A DNA stretch of 49,929 bases from Euryarchaeota archaeon Ods02 (GTDB lineage Archaea > Halobacteriota > Halobacteria > Halobacteriales > Halorutilaceae), in NCBI GenBank assembly GCA_028751075.1, contig JAQZDA010000015.1, positions 1 through 49,929 on the forward strand, written 5' to 3'. Below are positions 16,977-25,249 of the stretch, in pieces (the first letter of the stretch is position 1; every line of letters starts with the position of its first letter). The notes beneath the pieces are model-generated. The model worked only from the letters and a program-made list of their open reading frames with translations, searched no databases and was not told the origin of the DNA. Made by a program: the position numbers and the translations under genes.

Positions 16977-19900
16977 ATGTCGATATCAGAGGGTGTAGAG
17001 GTGCATCTGCTCTACGTCGACGATGACCCCGACCAGCTCTCGTTAGCGGAGAAGTACGTGGAGAGCGGGTACGAGGACATCTCCGTCTCCACTACCACTG
17101 ACGCCTCCGAGGTGCTGAAGCGGCTGGACTCCGTCGACTGCGTGGTCAGCGACTACGAGATGCCGGAGATGGACGGTCTAGAGCTTCTGGAGAGGGTGCG
17201 GTCAACGCACCCGCATCTGCCTTTCATCCTTTTCACGGGACGGGGGACCGAGGAGGTGGCGAGCGACGCGGTATCCGCGGGTGTTACGGACTACGTGAGG
17301 AAGGGCGGCCCGGAGAAGCTAGATCTTCTCGCGCGACGCGCCCGACGCGCCGCGAAGGAAGCGGAGGTAGAGATGTTCGAGGCCAGAACCAGCCAGAGCC
17401 CTTTCTCCGTCATCGACAGGGTCAGCGACGCGTTCTTCGCGCTCGACCGCGACTGGAGGTTCACCTACGTCAACAGCGCCACAGAGGATATGTTCGACGC
17501 CCCCGAGGAGGAGCTACTCGGCGAGAGCATCTGGGACGTAGCCCCGGAGGGCAAGGACACGCCGTTCTACACCGAATACCGTGACGCTATGGAGGAGGGC
17601 GACAGTCGGATGATACAGGAGTACTTCGAACCCTGGGACCGCTGGTTCCGCGAGCACCTGTATCCCTCCGAGGACGGTCTCAGCGTGATAACCCGCGACG
17701 TCTCGGAGGAGGTCGGGCGGGAGCAGGAGCTCCATCGCTACGAAGCCTTCGTCGAGAACTCCTACGACATCATCACCCACGTCGACCTAGACGGTATCGT
17801 GCACTACCAGAGTCCGTCGTTGGAACGGGTGCTCGGTCATGAACCACAGGAGATGCAGGGCGACGACATCTTCAGCTACATCCACCCCGAGGACCGGGAA
17901 ATTCTGCGAGACGAGTTCGGCGAACTGGTCGAAGGGGACGAAGAGCACTCGGAGTTCGTCGAGTTCAGGTTCAGACACGTCGACGGAGGTTACAGGTGGC
18001 TGGAGGCCGTGGGAACCGATCAGACCGACGAGGAGCATGGAGGCGTCATCGTGAACTCGCGCGACGTCACCGCCAGGAGAAGGAGGACGGAGCTTCTTCG
18101 GGAGAAGGAACGGCTGTACCAGGCTGTGTTCGACGACCCCAACATCCTGTCCGCGGTGCTCGACGCAGACGGAGCGCTGACCGACGTCAACGGGAACGCG
18201 CTCGAGTACGTCGAGGCAGCTAGAGAGGACATCGTCGGCCGGAAGTTCTGGAAGACGCCTTGGTGGCAGGGCTACACCGACGTCGAATCCGAGATGAGGG
18301 ACCTCGTCGAACGGGCGGCGGAGGGCGAGTACGTGGAGTACGAGGTCGAACACCACGGTGAAGGTACTCTGGACTACGTCAGCGCGGGCTTCATCCGACC
18401 CGTCGAGGACGACGAAGGCAGGGTGGAGAAGCTGTTCGTCTCCGCCCGCGACGTCACCGAACGCAGGAGACAGCAGAAGGAGATAGAGGTGGAGCGGGAG
18501 AGGTACGAAGCTCTGCTGGACGCGGCACCCGACGCCGTCTTCGTAGTCTCCAGCGACTCCCTGAAGGTGAAGGAGATCAACGACACCGCTGAGGAGATGA
18601 CGGGGCTGCGCCCCGAAGACGTCGTCGGAGAGAACCTGTTGAAGATCCACCCCGAGAGCCAGAGAGACAGCTGCGAGAGAGCTCTACGTCGAGCGATAGA
18701 GTCCGACTCCCCGGTGGAGGGATTGGAGGGAGGAGTAGCCATCGAGGTAGTCGACGTAGCCGGAGCCCGAACACCCGTCTCAGTTAGCGCAGCCTCCGTC
18801 GAGACCCACGAGGGGTCGATAGTCAAGGTGGTCTACAGGGACGTCTCACGGGAGAGAAGGTACCGACGGGCGCTCGAAGGACTCAACGACAGCTCCATAC
18901 ACCTTCTGGAGGCCGACTCGAGAGAGGCGGTGGCTGAAGCCGTGTCGAGGGTGGGTTCAGAGTACCTCGGCCTCGACACCGTCAGACTTTACCTGTTCGA
19001 CGAGGAGGAGGCGGTGCTGAAGCCCGTGCAGTACGGCGACGAATCCACGCCAGAAGAATCCATCGAACCCGGTGAATCCACCGCCTGGAAGGCGTTCACC
19101 GAGGGTAAGGCAGCGTTGTTCGGAGGTGACGACGGCTTAGGGGTGGCTGACGGCGGCGGCTCCGTCGCCTACGAAGCGGTCTACCCCGTAGGTGGATACG
19201 GTTTCCTCTGGGCGGGAGTGAAGGACGAAGAAGGTTTCGAGGAGATGGAGCTAGAGCTGTTCGACACTCTGGCGTCCGACGCCGAAGCCGCGTTAGACCG
19301 CGTCGAGAAGACCGGTCTACTCCAGAGGGAACGCGACCTCTCGCGTCAGCAGGCGGCGGAGCTAGAGAGAGTGAACAGCATGAACGAGGAGATAAGGAAG
19401 CTGATCTCCATCCTCCTGGAAGCCCGACACCGCGACGTCGTGCTTCAGCAGGCGTGCGAGTCCATAGGCTCCCTCGACGGAGTCGAGTCGGTCTGGATAT
19501 GCGACCGTGACTACTCCGGAGTAGGCATGAACCGCGTCTCGGGCTCTGGTTCCGAGAGCTTCCTGAGGGAGATGGAGGCGGTGGATTCGGGGCTCGAGCG
19601 GCGGGCACTGGACGATAGAGACGCCGTGGTACTGGACTCCATAGCCGGAGACCGTGGGTCGATGGACTGGTGCGACCAGGCGCTCGTCCACGGCTACCGG
19701 TCGGCGGCAGCGTTCCCCATCGTCTACGGTGAGCTCGTCTACGGTGCATTGGGGGTTTACTCCTGTGAACCTCGGCGGTTCAGCGACCTCACCCGGGAGG
19801 TGCTGGCGGAGTTCGGCGAGATGCTGGGTTACGCCCTCCACTCTATAGAGCAGCGGGAGGCCTTGATGTCAGACGGAGAGGTGGAGCTAGTCTTCGCCTT

Positions 19901-20552
19901 CCCCGAACACGAGGACGTGTTCACGGAGGTTGCGGATGGTTGCGGCTGCACGCTTCTGCTGCGTAGCTCCGTCGAACGCCCGGACGGAAGCCACCTCGTC
20001 TACCTCGACGTCGAGAGCGGGGACGCCGGTGAGTTTGAGGAAGAGGTGATGGAACGCGGTGAGTTCAAGTCAGTAAGACGTGTCGAAGACGTAGACGGCG
20101 ATGGCTTCGAGGTGGTGGTCATCGGGGATGTGCTCGTGGAGTCGCTCGCGCGGTTCGGTGTCAAGGTGGTCTCCGTCGAGGTCGGAGGCGATGCAACCCG
20201 CGCAACCGTGAGAACGCCTAAGAAAAGGGACTACAGGAAGCTAGTCGACGTCCTCGACGACGAGTTCGGCGGAGCGGATGTCATAAGGAAGCGGGGCGAT
20301 GTCGAGAGAAACGGCGTCCGTGACCGACATCTTCTGGAGAGCTTGACGGACAGGCAGCGCGACGTCCTGCGTACGGCGTACCTCAAGGGTTACTTCGACC
20401 GCGTCCGGAAGGTCACCGGTGCGGAGGTAGCTGAGTCGCTCGGGGTGTCGCAGCCGACTTTCTCCACACAGATTCGCGCCGCTCAGCACCATATCCTCGA
20501 GGCCCTGTTCGACGAAACCAAGGTGAGAAGCCTCTCTGACGAGGGTGGCTGA
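16977..20552 (+). CDS. Bat-type sensory transcription regulator: receiver, four PAS, two GAF, Bat domain, HTH_10
   Basis: A 1191-residue protein. The receiver is intact (YVDDDPD, Asp59 in VVSDYEMPEM, Lys in YVRKG). Four PAS domains (about 130-610) end in motifs such as VITRDVSEE, NSRDVTARR, SARDVTERR and VVYRDVSRE. Two GAF-like domains follow (about 620-780 and 800-960), then the bacterioopsin-activator-type domain and a C-terminal HTH_10 (LTDRQRDVLRTAYLKGYF ... EVAESLGVSQPTFS). It should sense cytoplasmic signals and bind DNA directly. The ATG at 16977 is preferred to 16875 because the receiver begins right there and a TATA-like box lies 27 bases before it. Bat homologues control purple-membrane genes in Halobacterium; the targets here are unknown. 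Confidence 0.93.
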   Translation: MSISEGVEVHLLYVDDDPDQLSLAEKYVESGYEDISVSTTTDASEVLKRLDSVDCVVSDYEMPEMDGLELLERVRSTHPHLPFILFTGRGTEEVASDAVSAGVTDYVRKGGPEKLDLLARRARRAAKEAEVEMFEARTSQSPFSVIDRVSDAFFALDRDWRFTYVNSATEDMFDAPEEELLGESIWDVAPEGKDTPFYTEYRDAMEEGDSRMIQEYFEPWDRWFREHLYPSEDGLSVITRDVSEEVGREQELHRYEAFVENSYDIITHVDLDGIVHYQSPSLERVLGHEPQEMQGDDIFSYIHPEDREILRDEFGELVEGDEEHSEFVEFRFRHVDGGYRWLEAVGTDQTDEEHGGVIVNSRDVTARRRRTELLREKERLYQAVFDDPNILSAVLDADGALTDVNGNALEYVEAAREDIVGRKFWKTPWWQGYTDVESEMRDLVERAAEGEYVEYEVEHHGEGTLDYVSAGFIRPVEDDEGRVEKLFVSARDVTERRRQQKEIEVERERYEALLDAAPDAVFVVSSDSLKVKEINDTAEEMTGLRPEDVVGENLLKIHPESQRDSCERALRRAIESDSPVEGLEGGVAIEVVDVAGARTPVSVSAASVETHEGSIVKVVYRDVSRERRYRRALEGLNDSSIHLLEADSREAVAEAVSRVGSEYLGLDTVRLYLFDEEEAVLKPVQYGDESTPEESIEPGESTAWKAFTEGKAALFGGDDGLGVADGGGSVAYEAVYPVGGYGFLWAGVKDEEGFEEMELELFDTLASDAEAALDRVEKTGLLQRERDLSRQQAAELERVNSMNEEIRKLISILLEARHRDVVLQQACESIGSLDGVESVWICDRDYSGVGMNRVSGSGSESFLREMEAVDSGLERRALDDRDAVVLDSIAGDRGSMDWCDQALVHGYRSAAAFPIVYGELVYGALGVYSCEPRRFSDLTREVLAEFGEMLGYALHSIEQREALMSDGEVELVFAFPEHEDVFTEVADGCGCTLLLRSSVERPDGSHLVYLDVESGDAGEFEEEVMERGEFKSVRRVEDVDGDGFEVVVIGDVLVESLARFGVKVVSVEVGGDATRATVRTPKKRDYRKLVDVLDDEFGGADVIRKRGDVERNGVRDRHLLESLTDRQRDVLRTAYLKGYFDRVRKVTGAEVAESLGVSQPTFSTQIRAAQHHILEALFDETKVRSLSDEGG

Positions 20553-20667
20553 CACGGTAAAGCACGGTTCCGCCCGCTGAAGATAGATTGAATCCACCGG
20601 TGAAGGTAGGAGTTCGACCGCTCGGGTCTTTGAGTTTTTACCCGCTGGCCACGTTACCTCGAACGAG

Positions 20668-21372
20668 ATGGAGAAGGACGAGGTCCGTGAGAAGGTATGG
20701 AACGAGCTAGAGCGCGAGGGCGAGGCCCGGTTCCCGTATCCACCGCACGGCCGCATCCCCAACTTCGACGGCGCGGAGGAAGCCGCGGAACTTTTGAGGG
20801 GGACTGAGGAGTGGCGGCGGGCGGAGGTGGTGAAGGCGAACCCCGATGCGCCGCAGCTACCGGTCCGACGGAACGCTCTCGAGGACGGCAAGGTCGTATA
20901 CATGGCGGTGCCGCGTCTCAGGGGGGAGAAGCCGTTCGTGGAGCTCGATCCCGACGTCCTCTACGAGGAGGAGTATGACTCCGCGACGACGGTATCCGGC
21001 TACGACAGCCACGGTAGACGGGTGGAGCCGGAGGAGATGCAGAGGGTCGACCTAGTGGTGTCGGGCTGCGTCGCCGTGGGCCTCGACGGCGGCCGTGTGG
21101 GGAAGGGCGAGGGGTTCAGCGACCTCGAGTGGGCGGTGCTACGGGAGGCGGGATTGGTAGACGAGGACACCTCCACTGCGACCACCGTGCATCCCATCCA
21201 GGTCGAGGATGAGCGGCCGGAGGTCGAAGGCCACGACGTTCCGATGGAGATCGTGGTAACGCCTAGGGAGGTTCGTCGTACCAGCCCTGAGGGGAAACCG
21301 GAGGGTTTGCGGCGTGAGTTGCTGGATGCCGAAGATGACGAGGATATAACTTTTCTAAGACGTTTCCTGTAG
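20668..21372 (+). CDS. 5-formyltetrahydrofolate cyclo-ligase family protein
   Basis: A 234-residue protein of the 5-formyltetrahydrofolate cyclo-ligase superfamily in its archaeal form: N-terminal REKVWNELEREG and GRIPNFDGAEEAAELL, central VKANPDAPQLPVRRNALE, then VYMAVPRLRGEKPFVELD and the late strands GCVAVGLDGGRVGKGEGFSD and EIVVTPREVRR. True enzymes of the family make 5,10-methenyl-folate using ATP; whether this homologue does so or binds another pterin is not clear. A TATA-like TTTTTACC about 30 bases upstream gives it its own promoter after the Bat-type gene. Confidence 0.85.
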   Translation: MEKDEVREKVWNELEREGEARFPYPPHGRIPNFDGAEEAAELLRGTEEWRRAEVVKANPDAPQLPVRRNALEDGKVVYMAVPRLRGEKPFVELDPDVLYEEEYDSATTVSGYDSHGRRVEPEEMQRVDLVVSGCVAVGLDGGRVGKGEGFSDLEWAVLREAGLVDEDTSTATTVHPIQVEDERPEVEGHDVPMEIVVTPREVRRTSPEGKPEGLRRELLDAEDDEDITFLRRFL

Positions 21373-21526
21373 CGAGCTACGAGGGTTATGCGCGTACTCC
21401 GCTTGTGTTTCGGCTGCTGGAGCTATCTTGAGGTTTCCGAACGGACGACTCGTACATGTGAAGAGGCGGTCCATGGTAACACGAAGCCCTAATTATCGGT
21501 CGTGGTAATGCCAATCCGAGAACGTG

Positions 21527-21540
21527 GGTTACATATAACC
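21527..21540 (+). promoter_or_regulatory. Palindromic TATA region upstream of the second PrsW gene
   Basis: GGTTA-CATA-TAACC is a perfect 5-bp inverted repeat whose centre is the likely TATA box (ACATATAA). The predicted start of transcription near 21562 leaves a leader of about 39 bases that contains AAGGAG (21585-21590), ten bases before the ATG at 21601. The surrounding 21373-21600 is AT-richer and holds no gene. Confidence 0.45.
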
Positions 21541-21600
21541 GTTCGGGAATGGAGTTATGTACCAGCAGACTAATTATCAAATCTAAGGAGAACCCCTATA

Positions 21601-22566
21601 ATGGCCTGGATAACTCTATCATACGTGATAACACCGGGGTCTCCGTCGTCGCTTATGTCTCCGTCGTCGCTTATACGGCTGAAGCACAGGCTGAACCACG
21701 ACAGAAGCGTGTCATCCATCATCGCCGCCGTCGGCCTCGGCGCAGCAACCCTCTACCTTGCACTCACGCACCTGACGACCCCCAGCTCAGAGCTTACAGG
21801 AGTCGTAGCTTACCTCGCAATCGCCTCCATGGCGCCCGCTGCAGCAGTTGCGGTATACGTTAAACACCAGACCGAACTACCTTACTGGCCGTTAGCGGTG
21901 TCGGCGGGTGCGGCGACGGTTCTCGCAGCCCACTTCATCGGCAGCCAATTGCTGAGCCTCACCGGTATGCCGGGAGCAGAAGCCGTTGCTGCCACCGCGG
22001 TGGCTGCCGCTTACGAGGAAGCCGTGAAGCTAGCCGCGATCGTAGCCCTGGTCTACCTCTCCAGAGCCCGAGGTGTTAGAGAGGCGGCGGCGGTAGGTGC
22101 GCTCGTGGGCCTCGGGTTCGCGGGGGTCGAGAACCTCCTGTACGTCGTGAACTCCACGGAAGCGCTCGCCAGCGCAGCGACGCGGTCAGCCGTAGCACCC
22201 GTCCACGTGCTGGTCTCCGCCGCAGCCGCCGCGATATACTACAGGACCAGCATGAAACACCACTGCGCCGTCGCTGCATCAGCGGCCGCAGCCACCGCAA
22301 CCGTGCTCCACGCAACCTACAACGTCGGCGTCCTCGGAGGTCTACACCCCCAGCTGGCGGACGGAGCCGGATACGTAGCGTTCGCAGGGGTCTTCTACCT
22401 GGCTGCGTTCGCCGCAGTCGAAGGAACTCTGCGACGCAGACAGACAGAGGACCGAAAAGAGCAAGAACCATCACACCGTTCGATCAGCCGAGACAGAGGC
22501 CGTCGTCTACCTTCCGTGGAAGAAAATAGCGGTGGAGCACCGGAGTCCAAAGCTAAGTACGACTGA
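21601..22566 (+). CDS. PrsW-family intramembrane metalloprotease, copy 2
   Basis: A 321-residue, Ala-rich membrane protein with about eight hydrophobic segments and a charged, Arg/Glu-rich tail from about residue 285. PrsW motifs: Glu139-Glu140...Lys143 (AYEEAVKLA), Glu177-Asn178 in GFAGVENLLY, His202 in APVHVLVSA and His237...Asn241 in VLHATYN. It is homologous to the gene at 15783-16763 but diverged, with a different N-terminus containing a duplicated SPSSL(M/I) segment. A Shine-Dalgarno-like AAGGAG supports the 21601 start, although Met19 at 21655 is possible. It follows the folate-family gene and flanks the sensory cluster opposite copy 1. Its substrate is unknown. Confidence 0.85.
   Translation: MAWITLSYVITPGSPSSLMSPSSLIRLKHRLNHDRSVSSIIAAVGLGAATLYLALTHLTTPSSELTGVVAYLAIASMAPAAAVAVYVKHQTELPYWPLAVSAGAATVLAAHFIGSQLLSLTGMPGAEAVAATAVAAAYEEAVKLAAIVALVYLSRARGVREAAAVGALVGLGFAGVENLLYVVNSTEALASAATRSAVAPVHVLVSAAAAAIYYRTSMKHHCAVAASAAAATATVLHATYNVGVLGGLHPQLADGAGYVAFAGVFYLAAFAAVEGTLRRRQTEDRKEQEPSHRSISRDRGRRLPSVEENSGGAPESKAKYD
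21640..21674 (+). repeat. 18-base tandem duplication in the PrsW copy 2 N-terminus
   Basis: TCTCCGTCGTCGCTTAT occurs twice with a period of 18 bases, duplicating SPSSLM/SPSSLI in frame just before the first membrane segments. The identity at DNA level suggests a recent slip. Confidence 0.8.
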
Positions 22567-22597
22567 ACCTCGTAGTATCCTTTCCACGGGCAGCAAC

Positions 22598-22795
22598 CTA
22601 CTGCACCATCTCCTCTAGCTTCTCCTCCTGAAGCGTCAACGCGGGTTTGCTCTGACTGCGGGGTTCGTCGCATTCGCTGCATCGCTCGGCTCCATCGTCC
22701 CCCCGGTACCAGTCCGGAGGCACCGTGTAACACCCGGTGCAGACGTTCTCATCCCGTCTTATACCCAGTTCCTCTATGAGCTCTCTTCGTCCCAT
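22598..22795 (-). CDS. Small zinc-finger-like protein (two CxxC knuckles)
   Basis: A 65-residue protein with Cys19-x2-Cys22 (VCTGC) and Cys39-x2-Cys42 (RCSEC) that could bind one zinc ion, a helical N-terminus (RRELIEELGI) and a helical acidic C-terminus. Small CxxC...CxxC proteins of this kind are frequent in haloarchaea and mostly of unknown function. It is convergent with the PrsW gene and divergent from the next gene. It is short, but the paired cysteines and acidic composition support coding. Confidence 0.68.
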   Translation of the reverse strand: MGRRELIEELGIRRDENVCTGCYTVPPDWYRGDDGAERCSECDEPRSQSKPALTLQEEKLEEMVQ

Positions 22796-22869
22796 AGACT
22801 GTAGAGGGATTCCGTGGTAATTAAACCCGGCTCCGAAGCCTGTAATACACAGGCGCTACAACGACAGCC

Positions 22870-23235
22870 ATGACCGACAGCCAGTGGTGGATTGGTGTAC
22901 TCCTTGGAACCGCGGCGTGGCTGCTGCTGGTCACCTACACCGACGACGTCTTCCTGCCGGCGTTGCTGGCGCTCCACCCCATCGTTGCGGCTTCCACCTA
23001 CATGGACGCGAAAGCGCTGGAGCGTGACGACGAACCCTGGCAACCGAGCCCCGTCATCTACGCAGCCCCCGCATTACTGTTCCCCGCCGTCGTCGGACCA
23101 CTCTACCTCTTCCTACGCCTCGTCCGCGTCGAGATGCAGGACGACGAAGACCAAGAGGGAAAGACAGCCGGAGAAGGCGAGGAAGACCTAGAAAGAGAGA
23201 CAGAGACCAGGGAAGAAACGGAGAGCGGGAGCTAG
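22870..23235 (+). CDS. Small membrane protein with acidic tail
   Basis: A 121-residue protein with hydrophobic segments at about 7-25, 27-42 and 64-84 and a 35-residue Glu-rich C-terminal tail (EDLERETETREETE). The tail suggests a cytosolic interaction region. No family is recognised. The stop overlaps the stop region of the convergent aminotransferase gene at 23232 by four bases. Confidence 0.7.
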   Translation: MTDSQWWIGVLLGTAAWLLLVTYTDDVFLPALLALHPIVAASTYMDAKALERDDEPWQPSPVIYAAPALLFPAVVGPLYLFLRLVRVEMQDDEDQEGKTAGEGEEDLERETETREETESGS

Positions 23236-24365
23236 ACGAACGAGTCCAGGCGATCCATAGCCTCCTTCAGATCCTCCATACCCGTCGCATAGGACATACG
23301 GAGATGGCCTTCCCCCGACTCGCCGAAGACGTTGCCGGGTACGACGGCGACGCCCTCCTCCTCCAGCAGAGCCTCCGCGAACTCGCCGTCGTCCTCCCAC
23401 GGACTCTCAGGGAAGACGTAGAACGCCCCCTTCGCCGTGAAGCAGTCCAGTCCGATCTCCTCCAGTCGGGCGAGAACGAAGTTACGGCGGCGGTCGAACT
23501 CCCGCCGCATCTCCTCGACGTCCGCGTTGCAGCTGTCGAGCGCCTCGATAGCCATGTACTGCGCCGTCGTAGGAGCCGACAGCATCGTGTACTGATGCAC
23601 GCGGTTCATCGCCGACACCACCTCAGGGGGTGCCGCCGCGTACCCCAGCCGCATCCCCGTCATCGCGTAAGCCTTCGAGAACCCGTTGAACACCACCGTG
23701 CGCTCCCGCATCCCCTCCAATGACGCGATGGAGGTGTGGTCTCCGTCGTAGGTCAGGTCGGCGTAGACCTCGTCCGACAGCACGGTGACGTCGTGGTCGC
23801 GGGCGAACTCCGCCACCTCCCTGAGGTCGTCCTCCGGCATAATCGCACCTGTCGGGTTGTTGGGGTAGCACATCACTAGAGCGTCCGCGTCCTCCGCACC
23901 CGCCTCCTGCAGTGTCTCGTAGCTCAACCGGAACTCATCGTCCATCGAGGTCGGCACCGCCAGCGGTTCCGCGTCGGCGAACTCCACCGTGGGCCTGTAG
24001 CTCACGTACGACGGATCTGGTACTGCGACGGTGTCGCCGGGGTTCACGAGCGCCCTGATGCCGACGTCGAGCGCCTCGCTCACCCCCGTCGTCACGATTA
24101 TCTCGTCGTCGGCGGAGTACTCGAGGTCGTACTCCCTGAGCTTCCGCTGTATCCGCTCCCTCAGTTCGCGGCGGCCGCGGTTCGCGGTGTAGCTCGTCCT
24201 CCCCTGCTCCAACGAAGTGATACCCGCCTCCCGCGCCGCCCACGGAGCGCTGAAGTCGGGTTCACCCACCCCCAGGGAGATGACGTCGTCGGCTTCCTCC
24301 GCGAGCTCGAAGAACCTCCGGATACCGCTGGGTGGGACGCGGTCTACGCGGTCCGACGGCTTCAT
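23232..24365 (-). CDS. PLP-dependent class I/II aminotransferase
   Basis: A 377-residue fold-type I aminotransferase, of the aspartate/tyrosine aminotransferase-like group seen in archaea. Features are SLGVGEPDF near the N-terminus, TTGVSEALDVGIRALVNPGD, CYPNNPTGAIMPEDDL (Asn for PLP), LSDEVYADLTYDG (Asp and Tyr for the cofactor), FNGFSKAYAMTGMRLGY (Schiff-base Lys) and a C-terminal LRMSYAT with the substrate-carboxylate Arg. The substrate pair cannot be fixed from sequence. The start overlaps the stop of an Lrp-type regulator (ATGA, 24362-24365), so the two form an operon with the regulator first. Confidence 0.93.
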   Translation of the reverse strand: MKPSDRVDRVPPSGIRRFFELAEEADDVISLGVGEPDFSAPWAAREAGITSLEQGRTSYTANRGRRELRERIQRKLREYDLEYSADDEIIVTTGVSEALDVGIRALVNPGDTVAVPDPSYVSYRPTVEFADAEPLAVPTSMDDEFRLSYETLQEAGAEDADALVMCYPNNPTGAIMPEDDLREVAEFARDHDVTVLSDEVYADLTYDGDHTSIASLEGMRERTVVFNGFSKAYAMTGMRLGYAAAPPEVVSAMNRVHQYTMLSAPTTAQYMAIEALDSCNADVEEMRREFDRRRNFVLARLEEIGLDCFTAKGAFYVFPESPWEDDGEFAEALLEEEGVAVVPGNVFGESGEGHLRMSYATGMEDLKEAMDRLDSFV

Positions 24366-24853
24366 GGCGACACGGACAGACGTTCGTCGTCGTCTCCGTC
24401 CCCGAACTCTACGCCGCGGTCCTTGTACGTCTCCATCACGAAATGCGTCACCGTCTGCGTTATCTCCGGAATCACCGCTATCTTGTCGCTGACGAACCTC
24501 GAGACCTCGTTCATCGAGTCCCCCTGGATCACGAGCCCGAAGTCGTAGTTCCCGCTCACCAGCGTCAGCCGCTGGACCTCGGGATAGCTCTGGATGCGTT
24601 CGCTGACGTCGGTGTAGTCCGTCTCCCTGTCGAGCGCGACGTTGACCTCGACGTACGCCTCCACGTGGTCGTCCGTGACCTCAGTCCAGTCGACGACCGC
24701 CTGATACCCCAGCAGGACGCCGTCCTCCTCCAGTTCGTCGATAGCTTCCTCGACCTCCTCCGCAGTGGAGTCCGTCATCCGCGCGAGATCCTCCGTGGAC
24801 TGCCTGGCGTCCTTCGACAGCAGGTCCACGAGATCCCTGTGTAGCTTGTCCAT
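24362..24853 (-). CDS. Lrp/AsnC-family transcriptional regulator
   Basis: A 163-residue protein with an N-terminal winged helix (MDKLHRDLVDLLSKDAR ... DSTAEEVEEAIDELEEDG) and a C-terminal RAM-type ligand-binding domain (AYVEVNVALDRE, LVSGNYDFGLVIQG). Such regulators sense amino acids; its coupled aminotransferase supports a role in amino-acid metabolism. The ATG at 24853 is chosen because a TATA-like CCTTTTTAC lies 27 bases upstream and because homologues start with this helix; the open frame continues further upstream only by chance. Confidence 0.9.
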   Translation of the reverse strand: MDKLHRDLVDLLSKDARQSTEDLARMTDSTAEEVEEAIDELEEDGVLLGYQAVVDWTEVTDDHVEAYVEVNVALDRETDYTDVSERIQSYPEVQRLTLVSGNYDFGLVIQGDSMNEVSRFVSDKIAVIPEITQTVTHFVMETYKDRGVEFGDGDDDERLSVSP

Positions 24854-24875
24854 GCGGGGGCTTCGAGACGCTGGA

Positions 24876-24884
24876 GTAAAAAGG
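24876..24884 (-). promoter_or_regulatory. TATA-like box of the Lrp regulator gene
   Basis: Minus strand CCTTTTTAC centred 27 bases before the ATG at 24853, the usual position for a leaderless archaeal transcript. Confidence 0.5.
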
Positions 24885-24956
24885 GTTGTAGTTTGAGAGC
24901 AGTTCGAAACCCCATGTCGCCTGAGCGGCTTACCGGTTCCACCCCAACAACCAAGT

Positions 24957-24975
24957 ATATGAACGAGATATGAAC
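24957..24975 (+). promoter_or_regulatory. Promoter and direct-repeat operator candidate of the mazEF pair
   Basis: ATATGAAC occurs twice (24957-24964 and 24968-24975) with an 11-base period, one DNA turn, directly before the antitoxin ATG at 24980. The first copy overlaps the probable TATA box (AGTATATG). Antitoxins of this type commonly bind such repeats to repress their own operon. Confidence 0.45.
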
Positions 24976-24979
24976 TAGT

Positions 24980-25246
24980 ATGAGTGGTGGCGAACGGCGG
25001 GTCGTCGGTGAACGCGGACAGGTGACGCTGCCGAAAGAGTTCCGCGAACGGCTCGGCATCACCGGCGGCGACGAGGTGGTCGTGCACGAGGAGAGCGGCC
25101 GCGTCTTCATCGAGAGACCGGTCACCCGGGAGGAGATAGCGGAGGGCTACCGACGGCGCGGAACCGAGATGAAGGAGCTCGCTGAGGAGATGGACAGCGT
25201 GTCGGAGGAGGCTGACGAAGCCCTCGGCGACGCCCCCGAGTGGTGA
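24980..25246 (+). CDS. mazE: Antitoxin with AbrB/MazE-type DNA-binding domain
   Basis: An 88-residue protein whose first 45 residues form a SpoVT/AbrB swapped-hairpin domain (VVGERGQVTLPKEFRERLG, GDEVVVHEESGRVFIERP). The acidic helical C-terminus (EMKELAEEMDSVSEEADEAL) would wrap around and neutralise the toxin. The toxin gene starts three bases after its stop. The symbol is given by analogy with the MazEF family. Confidence 0.85.
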   Translation: MSGGERRVVGERGQVTLPKEFRERLGITGGDEVVVHEESGRVFIERPVTREEIAEGYRRRGTEMKELAEEMDSVSEEADEALGDAPEW

Positions 25247-25249
25247 CGT

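Noticed and set aside
17787-18650. 287-codon minus-strand frame inside the Bat-type regulator
   Set aside because: Antisense to strong PAS domains; no recognisable protein.
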